DNA from: Siansivirga zeaxanthinifaciens CC-SAMT-1
Lineage (GTDB): Bacteria > Bacteroidota > Bacteroidia > Flavobacteriales > Flavobacteriaceae
Length of the DNA: 64,000 nt
Reading direction: 5' to 3'
Assembly (NCBI RefSeq): GCF_000941055.1
Contig: NZ_CP007202.1
Coordinates: 1,670,001-1,734,000 of the forward strand
Shown: positions 1-7,207 of the stretch, piece after piece
How positions within the stretch are numbered: position 1 is the stretch's first letter
How the letters are laid out: every line of letters starts with the position of its first letter
Made by a program: the position numbers and the translations under genes
Notes under the pieces: generated by a model
The model's input: only the letters and a program-made list of their open reading frames with translations
The model's database searches: none
Told to the model about the DNA's origin: nothing

Positions 1-133
1 TAACATGATTTAAAATAGATGCTTCATTTTTATGTGCACCACCATCGTAAAATGAATCGGGTGTAATGTTTAAAATGCCCATGACTTTTGGGCTAGATAA
101 ATCGATGAGTGTTCCTTTGCAATTTATAGTCAT
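1..133 (-). CDS. folP: Dihydropteroate synthase, N-terminal fragment
   Basis: Only the first 44 codons lie in the window; the ATG is at 131-133 on the minus strand and the gene continues to the left. The translation begins MTINCKGTLIDLSSPKVMGI and continues with the family hallmark NITPDSFYDGG, the pterin-binding loop near the N-terminus of dihydropteroate synthase, which condenses p-aminobenzoate with the pterin diphosphate in folate synthesis. It is divergent from the DUF1599 gene across 216 bp of AT-rich DNA, the usual arrangement in Flavobacteriaceae. Identification is secure despite truncation by the window edge. Confidence 0.93.
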   Translation of the reverse strand, partial: MTINCKGTLIDLSSPKVMGILNITPDSFYDGGAHKNEASILNHV

Positions 134-349
134 AAGTTTATAGCCTCTAATTGATATTTTTTTAAGATAAGGCTTTTATTTTTTATAGAAATTGAGATAA
201 TAATAGCTTAACCATGCTATTTAAAATTATGTAAAATTAATTATTTGTGCATTGGCGACAACAATTATCTATTAATTATTAAAGTTTATACAACAGGTTT
301 TGCACTTTAAACAATTTAAGCGAAATTTACGCAAAATTCAATTTAATAC

Positions 350-886
350 ATGCAAGATACTTCAAAACAATACGACGCTGTTATAGATACCTGTAAAGGT
401 TTATTTATTAAAAAAATGTCCGATTACGGAAGTGCCTGGCGTATTTTACGTTTGCCCTCGTTAACCGACCAGATTTTTATTAAAGCACAGCGTATTCGTG
501 GACTTCAGGAAAACGATGTAAGAAAGGTTGATGAAGGCGAAGTAAGTGAGTTTATTGGCATTATAAATTATTCGATAATGGCCTTAATTCAGTTAGAAAA
601 AGGCGTGGCAGAACAACCCGATTTATCTACCGAAGAAGCTGCAAAATTGTATGAAAAGCAAGTGGCAATCACCAAAAAACTGATGGAAGATAAAAATCAT
701 GACTATGGTGAAGCTTGGCGCGATATGCGTGTAAGTAGTTTAACCGACTTAATTTTGCAAAAGTTACTACGTGTAAAACAAATTGAAGATAATAAAGGTA
801 AAACATTGGTTAGTGAAGGAATTGATGCTAACTATCAAGATATGATTAATTATGCGGTTTTTGCATTAATTCATTTAAACGAATAA
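350..886 (+). CDS. DUF1599 domain protein
   Basis: This 178-aa protein consists of two tandem copies of the same motif: an SDYGSAWR / HDYGEAWR box followed by SLTDxIxxKxxR and ending in an INY..xALI helix, at about residues 20-85 and 108-178. This is the DUF1599 pattern, a Bacteroidota family of all-helical proteins thought to be related to nucleotide pyrophosphohydrolases; the catalytic role is not established. It ends one base before the ATG of the DoxX-like gene, so the two are translationally close and co-transcribed. It is conserved beside folP in this family, suggesting a housekeeping role. Confidence 0.85.
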   Translation: MQDTSKQYDAVIDTCKGLFIKKMSDYGSAWRILRLPSLTDQIFIKAQRIRGLQENDVRKVDEGEVSEFIGIINYSIMALIQLEKGVAEQPDLSTEEAAKLYEKQVAITKKLMEDKNHDYGEAWRDMRVSSLTDLILQKLLRVKQIEDNKGKTLVSEGIDANYQDMINYAVFALIHLNE

Positions 887-887
887 C

Positions 888-1994
888 ATGAAAATTTTAG
901 TAGCATTAAGTAGAATATTTGTTGGTGTATTATTTATTATTTCCGGATTAATAAAATTAAACGACCCGTTAGGGTTTTCTTATAAACTGCAAGAATATTT
1001 TAGTGCAGAGGTTTTAAATATCCCATTTTTAGAGCCCTATGCCTTAGCTATATCTGTTTTAGTTGTAATTTTTGAAGTGGTTTTAGGAGTGTTTTTACTT
1101 ATAGGTTACAAACCAAAATTTACGGTATGGAGTCTTTTGGCTATGATTGTGTTTTTTACCTTTTTAACCTTTTATTCGGCGTATTTCGATAAGGTAAAAG
1201 ACTGCGGATGTTTTGGTGATGCATTAAAATTAACACCTTGGGAGAGTTTTACAAAAGACGTGGTATTGTTGTTTTTTATTCTCATTTTATTTTTTGGAAT
1301 AAAATATATTACGCCTGTTTTTAGTAAGTTACAAACCACGGTTCTAGCACTACTAGCTTTTATTTTTAGTTTATGGTTAGGATTTCATGTTTTAGAACAT
1401 TTACCTGTAATAGATTTTAGAGGCTATGCCATTGGAAAAAATATTGAAGAAGGCATGACTATTCCAGACGATGCCCAAAAACCAATTATAGAATACGCAT
1501 GGAAGTTTCATGTTAACGGAGAAGATAAGGTCATTACCACCAACGGTGATTACCCTACAGTTGATGGTAAATTTGTAAGTGTAGAAACTAAAATAATTGA
1601 TGAAGGTTACCAACCACCAATTTACGATTTCTCGATAGAAAGTGAAGATGAAGATTTAACAACTCAATATTTATCAGAAGAAAATCTAATTGTAATCGTG
1701 TCTTACAGTTTAGAAAAAATAGAAAAAGCAGGCGCCGAAAAATTAAAAGCTCTTTCCGAACGAGCTCTTAAAATGGGATACAAAGTCATTGGTTTAACCG
1801 CATCTGGCGCCGATACCAAAGCAAAAATTAAATCGACCTATAATTTGAATTTCGATTTCTATCTCTGCGACGAAAAAGCTTTAAAAACCATTGTTCGTTC
1901 CAATCCGGGGGTTATAGAATTAGATAAAGGTACAGTTAAACAAAAATTACACTGGAACGATTTCGAAGATTTAAAATTACCTAAAGTTAACTAA
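888..1994 (+). CDS. DoxX-like (BT_3928 family) membrane protein
   Basis: The 368-aa protein begins with a DoxX-type four-helix membrane domain (about residues 1-145; RIFVGVLFIISGLIKLNDP near the start) containing a KDCGCFGD motif after the third helix. A fifth membrane segment near 150-170 is followed by a soluble C-terminal region of about 200 residues that resembles a thioredoxin-like fold without an obvious CxxC. This is the BT_3928 family layout of Bacteroidota. The Cys pair and the neighbouring TlpA-type lipoprotein suggest a link to envelope redox chemistry, which is inference. Confidence 0.85.
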   Translation: MKILVALSRIFVGVLFIISGLIKLNDPLGFSYKLQEYFSAEVLNIPFLEPYALAISVLVVIFEVVLGVFLLIGYKPKFTVWSLLAMIVFFTFLTFYSAYFDKVKDCGCFGDALKLTPWESFTKDVVLLFFILILFFGIKYITPVFSKLQTTVLALLAFIFSLWLGFHVLEHLPVIDFRGYAIGKNIEEGMTIPDDAQKPIIEYAWKFHVNGEDKVITTNGDYPTVDGKFVSVETKIIDEGYQPPIYDFSIESEDEDLTTQYLSEENLIVIVSYSLEKIEKAGAEKLKALSERALKMGYKVIGLTASGADTKAKIKSTYNLNFDFYLCDEKALKTIVRSNPGVIELDKGTVKQKLHWNDFEDLKLPKVN

Positions 1995-2053
1995 CGCTAA
2001 ACAACAATAATTAACAACTGATTTCCTATCTTCTAAATAAAATCACGTATGCC

Positions 2054-3094
2054 TTGCTCACATTATTTGGTGTGGTCACGGTAATATTTTTTTTATTTAA
2101 TGTGCTGCCCGGCGATCCGGCGCAAATGATGTTGGGACAAAACGAAGACAGCAATCAATTAGCGCTTGTAAAACAAAAATACGGATTCGATAAGCCCATA
2201 AGTACGCAGTATTTATATTATTTAAACGATTTATTTCCGGTTTCTTTTCATTCAACACAACCCGACGATTATACCTTTTTAAGCCCGAATAAATACAACG
2301 CCCTACAATTATTCACTGTTGGCGAAACTACAACGGTTTTAAAGCTGCCTTATCTCCGTGAATCTTTTACAAAACAGGGTAAAAAGGTTAGTGCCGTTTT
2401 AAAAGAAACATTGCCAAATACTTTTGTCTTAGCCGTGTCGTCTATCGTGATTGCTATTGTTTTAGGCGTGTTTTTAGGAATTATTTCGGCTTTGTATAAA
2501 GACCACTGGCTCGATAAAAGCATTCAAATATTTAGTACGTTGGGCATGAGTATTCCCTCGTTTTTTAGTGCCATTTTATTTGCCTGGTTGTTTGGTTATG
2601 TGCTTCACGAGATTACAAATTTAGAAATGACAGGAAGCCTATACGAATTAGACGATTTTGGCGAATCCATGCATCTTAAGTTAAAAAATTTAATATTGCC
2701 AGCTATTGTTTTGGGTATTAGACCCTTGGCGGTGGTTATTCAATTAATGCGAAATTCGTTGCTAGAAGTTTTTAATCAAGATTACATAAGAACCGCCAGA
2801 GCCAAAGGCCTTAGTGAAATTCAAATTATAAAACGCCATGCTGTTAAAAACGCATTAAATCCTGTGGTAACAGCTATTTCAGGGTGGTTTGCTTCCATGT
2901 TGGCGGGTGCTGTTTTTGTAGAATATATTTTTGGGTGGAATGGCTTAGGAAAAGAAATAGTAAACGCACTAAATACCTTAGATTTACCCGTAATTATGGG
3001 ATCTGTTTTAATAATAGCTATACTCTTCATAATAATTAATATTTTTGTAGATATTATTTACGTTTGGCTAGACCCAAAAGTAAAACTTCAGTAA
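2054..3094 (+). CDS. ABC transporter permease, DppB/OppB type
   Basis: Inner-membrane permease of a peptide/nickel-type ABC importer, with about six membrane segments and the permease signature around ARAKGLSEIQIIKRHAVKNA (EAA loop, about residues 245-265). The start is doubtful: 2054 is a TTG, but the same frame is open upstream to a stop at 2012-2014 and encodes LISYLLNKITYA, which matches the expected N-terminus of this family. Translation may therefore start at the CTG at 2018 or the ATT at 2021, neither a standard choice. No ATPase or binding-protein gene is adjacent, as is usual for this isolated flavobacterial permease. Confidence 0.88.
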   Translation: MLTLFGVVTVIFFLFNVLPGDPAQMMLGQNEDSNQLALVKQKYGFDKPISTQYLYYLNDLFPVSFHSTQPDDYTFLSPNKYNALQLFTVGETTTVLKLPYLRESFTKQGKKVSAVLKETLPNTFVLAVSSIVIAIVLGVFLGIISALYKDHWLDKSIQIFSTLGMSIPSFFSAILFAWLFGYVLHEITNLEMTGSLYELDDFGESMHLKLKNLILPAIVLGIRPLAVVIQLMRNSLLEVFNQDYIRTARAKGLSEIQIIKRHAVKNALNPVVTAISGWFASMLAGAVFVEYIFGWNGLGKEIVNALNTLDLPVIMGSVLIIAILFIIINIFVDIIYVWLDPKVKLQ

Positions 3095-3112
3095 TTTTAT
3101 AAAAAAAAATAA

Positions 3113-3601
3113 ATGAAAAGAATAATAGTAATACTTGCTTTAGTCATTGGCTTTTTAAGTTGCAAAGCACAAATAGAACCCACAGAATTTTCAGAGGCCG
3201 CTTTAAACGATACTTTTGTAACCTTAAGTGGCGACAATATTACTTTTAAAGACATTTTAGAAACATATAAGGGGCAAACCATTGTTATCGATGTTTGGGC
3301 CTCTTGGTGTAAAGATTGTGTAGGAGGTATGCCAAAAGTAAAAGCGTTACAAGAAGCAAACACTAATGTAACCTATGTGTTTTTATCTTTAGATAAAAGT
3401 CAGGAAGCATGGAAAAAAGGCATCGAAAAATACAATGTTGTAGGCAATCACTATTTCATGCAATCGGGTTGGAAAGGCGCTTTTGGTGAGTTTATTCAAT
3501 TAGATTGGATACCAAGATACATTGTAGTAGATAAAACAGGAAACATTGCATTATTTAAAGCTATCGAAGCAGACGATAATCGCATTAAAAATATTTTATA
3601 A
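3113..3601 (+). CDS. TlpA-type thioredoxin-fold lipoprotein
   Basis: The 162-aa protein starts with a short lipoprotein signal (hydrophobic core, then LSCKAQ, lipid attachment at Cys17) and carries the redox motif WASWCKDC at about residues 63-70, with WIPRYIVVDKTG as the cis-proline region. It is probably a periplasmic, membrane-anchored thiol-disulfide oxidoreductase of the TlpA/ResA group. It lies 18 bp after the permease gene and 42 bp before tpiA, all in one direction. The physiological substrate cannot be read from sequence. Confidence 0.88.
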   Translation: MKRIIVILALVIGFLSCKAQIEPTEFSEAALNDTFVTLSGDNITFKDILETYKGQTIVIDVWASWCKDCVGGMPKVKALQEANTNVTYVFLSLDKSQEAWKKGIEKYNVVGNHYFMQSGWKGAFGEFIQLDWIPRYIVVDKTGNIALFKAIEADDNRIKNIL

Positions 3602-3643
3602 ACATCTAATAAAAATCCCTTATAATAAAAAGGGTAATACAAC

Positions 3644-4393
3644 ATGAGACAACAAATTGTAGCCGGAAACTGGAAAATGAATAATGATTTATCTCAAACC
3701 GAATCATTACTTACAGCATTAAAATCGCAAACAAAAACAACACAAGCCGAAGTTATGGTGGCACCAGCCTTTACTAACTTATATCAAGCCTATAATAGTC
3801 TAAAAGGCTCTGGTATTGAGGTGATTGCCCAAAACATGCACTTTGCTGCAAACGGTGCGTATACAGGCGAAATTAGTGCTAGTATGTTAAAAAGTGTTGG
3901 TGTTAAAACCGTTATTTTAGGACATAGTGAGCGTCGCGAATACTTTAACGAAACCGACGAAAGTTTAGCAAAAAAAGTAGACGCAGCCTTAGAAAATGAC
4001 CTACGTATTATTTTCTGTTTCGGAGAAGTTTTAGAAGACAGAAAATCGGGTAACCACGAAAATGTTGTAGAAACACAAATTAAAAACGCCCTTTTTCATT
4101 TAGAAGCTGCAGCATTTAAAAACATCGTTTTAGCTTACGAGCCCGTTTGGGCTATTGGTACTGGCGAAACTGCAAGTCCAGAACAAGCGCAAGACATGCA
4201 CGCATTTATTAGAAAAACATTAGCCAATAAATACGGTGCCGATGTAGCTAATAGCGTATCAATTTTATACGGCGGTAGCTGTAAACCAAACAATGCCAAA
4301 GAAATTTTCTCTAAACCCGATGTCGATGGCGGATTAATAGGAGGTGCTGCACTTAATGCAGACGATTTTTTCGCAATTGTAAATGCATTTTAA
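3644..4393 (+). CDS. tpiA: Triosephosphate isomerase
   Basis: A 249-aa cytoplasmic TIM-barrel enzyme that interconverts dihydroxyacetone phosphate and glyceraldehyde 3-phosphate in glycolysis and gluconeogenesis. The substrate-binding lysine is in AGNWKMN, the electrophilic histidine in GHSERRE and the catalytic glutamate in AYEPVWAIGTG; the phosphate loop is YGGSCKP...GGLIGGAAL. Length is normal for the family. A structured intergenic element follows immediately. Confidence 0.98.
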   Translation: MRQQIVAGNWKMNNDLSQTESLLTALKSQTKTTQAEVMVAPAFTNLYQAYNSLKGSGIEVIAQNMHFAANGAYTGEISASMLKSVGVKTVILGHSERREYFNETDESLAKKVDAALENDLRIIFCFGEVLEDRKSGNHENVVETQIKNALFHLEAAAFKNIVLAYEPVWAIGTGETASPEQAQDMHAFIRKTLANKYGADVANSVSILYGGSCKPNNAKEIFSKPDVDGGLIGGAALNADDFFAIVNAF

Positions 4394-4406
4394 ATAACAA
4401 ATTTTG

Positions 4407-4503
4407 GCGTTACCCTTATACTGATTTTAAGTCAGTATAAGGGTGGCGCTTTCACTACTCGCTCTCTTCGAGGAGCTCAAACAAACCGTTCAATCGCTAA
4501 CGC
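4407..4503 (+). repeat. Structured intergenic palindromic element (REP-like)
   Basis: The element is closed by GCGTTA (4407-4412) and its complement TAACGC (4498-4503). Inside is a perfect 13-bp hairpin (4412-4424 with 4432-4444, 7-nt loop) and a smaller GCTCT/GGAGC hairpin at 4461-4476. There is no T-run, so it is not a plain terminator. From memory, similar GCGTT...hairpin...AACGC elements occur repeatedly between genes in Flavobacteriaceae, but only one copy is in this window. It could be a REP/BIME-like repeat or a structured RNA at the tpiA 3' end. Confidence 0.6.
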
Positions 4504-4560
4504 ATCAGCCTAAGTTAAGTCCAAATTAATTAAGGTCATTAAAACATCAAACAGTCTTAA

Positions 4561-5397
4561 ATGTCAAATAACATATATATAGGTTACGAATTTACAGTAA
4601 CACCACTTCAACCAGGCGTAGAAATATTAATAGCAGAACTTGGTTATGCAGGGTTTGAAAGTTTCGTAGAAACCGAAACCGGCGTTACAGCTTATATTCA
4701 AAAAGACGAATGGCATGACACCATTTTAGAAGATGTTCAAATTTTAAATTCAGACGAATTTAAAATAGACTACACCTTTAACGACATTGAACAAACCAAC
4801 TGGAACGAAGAGTGGGAAAAGAATTTTAATCCTATAGTTGTAGACGATGTTTGCGCCGTTCGAGCGCCATTTCACGATAAATTTAATACCCAATACGATA
4901 TAATTATCGAACCCAAAATGAGTTTTGGCACGGGGCATCATGAAACCACACACATGATGATTCAGCATATTTTAGCCAATAATTTCGAAGGAAAATCGGT
5001 TTTAGATATGGGCTGCGGCACAGGTGTTTTAGCCATTTTAACCGAAATGAAAGGAGCAAAACCCATTGATGCTGTCGATTACGATAACTGGTGTTATTTA
5101 AACAGTTTAGAAAACGTAGAGCGTAATAACTGTGAACATATAACAGTTATAGAAGGCGATGCCAGTGTTTTACATGGCAAAACTTACGATGTTATTATTG
5201 CTAACATAAACCGTAATATCTTATTGCAAGATATGGCAACTTACGCAGCCTGTTTAAACAAAGGCGGCGAATTGTATTTAAGCGGATTTTACAGCGAAGA
5301 CATTCCTGTAATTCAAGAAGCCTGTGAAGCGCAAATGTTAAAATTTGCCGAAAAATTAGAAAGAAATAACTGGGTTGCTCTAAAATTTTTAAATTAG
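4561..5397 (+). CDS. prmA: Ribosomal protein L11 methyltransferase
   Basis: A 278-aa SAM-dependent methyltransferase with the N-terminal L11-recognition domain (residues 1-95), the PrmA signature IEPKMSFGTGHHETT, SAM motif DMGCGTGVLAI and the catalytic-site motif IIANINRNIL. It methylates ribosomal protein L11. It is followed by clpS 14 bp downstream, a common flavobacterial pair. Confidence 0.96.
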   Translation: MSNNIYIGYEFTVTPLQPGVEILIAELGYAGFESFVETETGVTAYIQKDEWHDTILEDVQILNSDEFKIDYTFNDIEQTNWNEEWEKNFNPIVVDDVCAVRAPFHDKFNTQYDIIIEPKMSFGTGHHETTHMMIQHILANNFEGKSVLDMGCGTGVLAILTEMKGAKPIDAVDYDNWCYLNSLENVERNNCEHITVIEGDASVLHGKTYDVIIANINRNILLQDMATYAACLNKGGELYLSGFYSEDIPVIQEACEAQMLKFAEKLERNNWVALKFLN

Positions 5398-5411
5398 TAA
5401 AAACTTTTTTT

Positions 5412-5687
5412 ATGAGTACCAAAGAAAAAACATTAGAAGAGTTACTATTACAAGAAGAAGTTTTAACACAAAACGAGATTGTACTTTACAATGACGATGT
5501 TAATACCTTCGATCACGTAATTGATACCTTAATCTATGCTTGCGATCACACACCAGAGCAAGCAGAACAATGTTCGTTACTAGTACATTATAAAGGGAAA
5601 TGTACTGTAAAAACAGGTGATTACGAAGATTTAAAACCGCGTTGTTCTATGCTTTTAGATGCAGGTTTAAGTGCAGAAATCGTTTAA
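5412..5687 (+). CDS. clpS: ATP-dependent Clp protease adaptor ClpS
   Basis: A 91-aa adaptor that binds N-degron substrates and passes them to ClpA/ClpC with ClpP. The signature LYNDDVNTFDHVIDTL and the later HYKGKCTVKTGDYEDL match ClpS; Asp residues of the NDD motif form part of the N-terminal amino-acid pocket. Probably co-transcribed with prmA. Confidence 0.95.
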   Translation: MSTKEKTLEELLLQEEVLTQNEIVLYNDDVNTFDHVIDTLIYACDHTPEQAEQCSLLVHYKGKCTVKTGDYEDLKPRCSMLLDAGLSAEIV

Positions 5688-5704
5688 TTTTATTTTAAAC
5701 AGTA

Positions 5705-5908
5705 TTATTTCTTCTTGCAAGTATTTATGCCTAGTGGTAAATAAAGCGGACAAAAACTAATCATGCTAGTTAGTAAAAATATAATGGCAAAAGCCATTAA
5801 AACATAGGCTAGCATACCTTCTATAACATTAAAATAGTATAACAGGGCTATTGCTATGGCAATTAAAGACCTAATACTTTTATCGGTGTTTCCCATATTT
5901 TTTTTCAT
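5705..5908 (-). CDS. DUF2892 (YgaP-like) small membrane protein
   Basis: The 67-aa protein has two adjacent membrane helices (about 13-30 and 34-52) and a conserved FCPLY motif plus a C-terminal Cys, the layout of DUF2892, the membrane domain of YgaP-type rhodanese proteins. It is convergent with clpS and lies downstream of the two YeeE/YedE genes, supporting a sulfur-related role, but no rhodanese domain is present here. Confidence 0.8.
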   Translation of the reverse strand: MKKNMGNTDKSIRSLIAIAIALLYYFNVIEGMLAYVLMAFAIIFLLTSMISFCPLYLPLGINTCKKK

Positions 5909-5954
5909 AATAAAAAAGTTTAGTTGTACTTAAATGTAATGAAATTAAAAATAT

Positions 5955-6368
5955 TTAATGGGGTAATTTATCTTTTATAATGCCGTAAATAAAAGTGCCA
6001 AAAATAGCAGCAATAATTACAATAGCCATACTATATACGCCCGTACCTAAAAGTATATACAACGGACCCGGACAGGCTCCTATAAGCGCCCACCCAAAAC
6101 CAAAAATAATACCACCAAATATATAACGCTTAAACCCGTTCTCTTTTAAGGGAACAACAATAGGCGATCCGTTGGCGCCTTTAATAATATTTCTTTTTGA
6201 TAATTGTAAAAGAATTATACCACTTACAATGGCCGTGCCAATAATGCCATACATATGAAACGATTGAAATCTAAACATTTCATATATTCTATACCAAGAT
6301 ACAGCTTCAGATTTCACTAAAACAATCCCAAAAAACATCCCAATTAATAAAAACTTAATGTATTTCAT
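5955..6368 (-). CDS. YeeE/YedE-type transporter half, C-terminal-like (DUF6691)
   Basis: A 137-aa integral membrane protein with four hydrophobic segments and the motif FGFGWALIGACPGPLY, which carries the conserved Cys and Gly of YeeE/YedE (TsuA-type) transporters for thiosulfate or related sulfur compounds. It starts 3 bp after the longer half (6372-6929); the pair together makes the full transporter, as in other Bacteroidota with split YeeE genes. Confidence 0.86.
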   Translation of the reverse strand: MKYIKFLLIGMFFGIVLVKSEAVSWYRIYEMFRFQSFHMYGIIGTAIVSGIILLQLSKRNIIKGANGSPIVVPLKENGFKRYIFGGIIFGFGWALIGACPGPLYILLGTGVYSMAIVIIAAIFGTFIYGIIKDKLPH

Positions 6369-6371
6369 TAT

Positions 6372-6929
6372 TTAAAAAATTAAGGGTAAAATAAAATTAG
6401 TCATAATTAGTCCACCAATAAAAAATCCAATAACGGCAATTAAAGAGGGGCGTTGTAAGCTACTAAGGCCTGTAATAGCATGGCCCGAAGTACAGCCGCC
6501 AGCATATCGAGTACCGAAGCCAACCAATAAACCGCCAACTATAAGTATGGCAATTCCTTTTAAAGATAATAAGGCTTCTAAGTTGTAAATTTCATCGGGG
6601 ACTAATGATGCTCCAGCATTTGAAAAACCTAAAGTTTTTAATTCTTCAACGGTTTTTATATTTAAATCTGTAACCACATCATTCGATAAAAAGTGAGTTG
6701 CTATAAACCCTCCAATAATAGCTCCAATAACCACGGCCAAATTCCAGGATTGTTCTTTCCAATCGAATTTAAAAAATTCAGAAATTTTACCACCACCCAA
6801 AATAGAGCACATAGTACTAAGGTTAGAAGACATACCAAACGTTTTGCCTAGATATAATAATAGCATCATGGTAAAGGCAATTAAGGGTCCAGAAACATAC
6901 CATGGCCAGGGATTTAATAAATACTCCAT
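6372..6929 (-). CDS. YeeE/YedE-type transporter half, N-terminal-like
   Basis: A 185-aa polytopic membrane protein. It contains GFGTRYAGGCTSGHAITGLS, the Cys-containing signature of the YeeE/YedE family, and a second conserved Cys in NLSTMCSIL. Likely moves thiosulfate or another sulfur compound across the inner membrane. First gene of a three-gene minus-strand group (with 5955-6368 and 5705-5908). Confidence 0.88.
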   Translation of the reverse strand: MEYLLNPWPWYVSGPLIAFTMMLLLYLGKTFGMSSNLSTMCSILGGGKISEFFKFDWKEQSWNLAVVIGAIIGGFIATHFLSNDVVTDLNIKTVEELKTLGFSNAGASLVPDEIYNLEALLSLKGIAILIVGGLLVGFGTRYAGGCTSGHAITGLSSLQRPSLIAVIGFFIGGLIMTNFILPLIF

Positions 6930-6944
6930 ATTTTAAAATTTATG

Positions 6945-6952
6945 CAAATGTA
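6945..6952 (-). promoter_or_regulatory. -7 box upstream of the YeeE/YedE genes
   Basis: On the minus strand this reads TACATTTG, a match to the Bacteroidota -7 consensus TAnnTTTG, 16 bp upstream of the ATG at 6929. No clear TTTG -33 box is present at the usual distance. Confidence 0.4.
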
Positions 6953-7087
6953 ATTAGAACATATTTTTATTAACGAATAAAATCAATGAAACTTTTATTA
7001 GTGAAAAAGCTTGATTCGGGTTAACTTTTTAAATACAAGGCTTTTAAGCTGAAAGTCTAAAAATCAATCAAAAAAATAAAAATTTTA

Positions 7088-7120
7088 TTTGGTTATTTTT
7101 TAATAAAAGTTCTATATTTG
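7088..7120 (+). promoter_or_regulatory. Promoter of tRNA-Arg
   Basis: TTTG at 7088-7091, 21-bp spacer, then TATATTTG at 7113-7120: a good Bacteroidota primary-sigma promoter. Transcription would begin a few bases later, just ahead of the tRNA at 7134. Confidence 0.7.
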
Positions 7121-7133
7121 CACCCACAAAAAT

Positions 7134-7207
7134 GGCCTCGTGGCGCAACTGAATAGCGCACTTGATTACGGCTCAAGAGGTTACAGGTTTGAATCCTGTC
7201 GAGGTCA
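7134..7207 (+). tRNA. tRNA-Arg (anticodon ACG)
   Basis: A complete cloverleaf: acceptor stem 7134-7140 pairs with 7200-7206 (one G-U), D-arm with GCGC stems, anticodon stem CTTGA/TCAAG around the loop TTACGGC (anticodon ACG at 7168-7170, reading CGU and, after deamination, CGC/CGA), T-arm ACAGG/CCTGT with loop TTTGAAT. CCA is not encoded. It is the integration site of the element to its right; its 3' half is shared with the recombinase coding sequence on the other strand. Confidence 0.95.
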
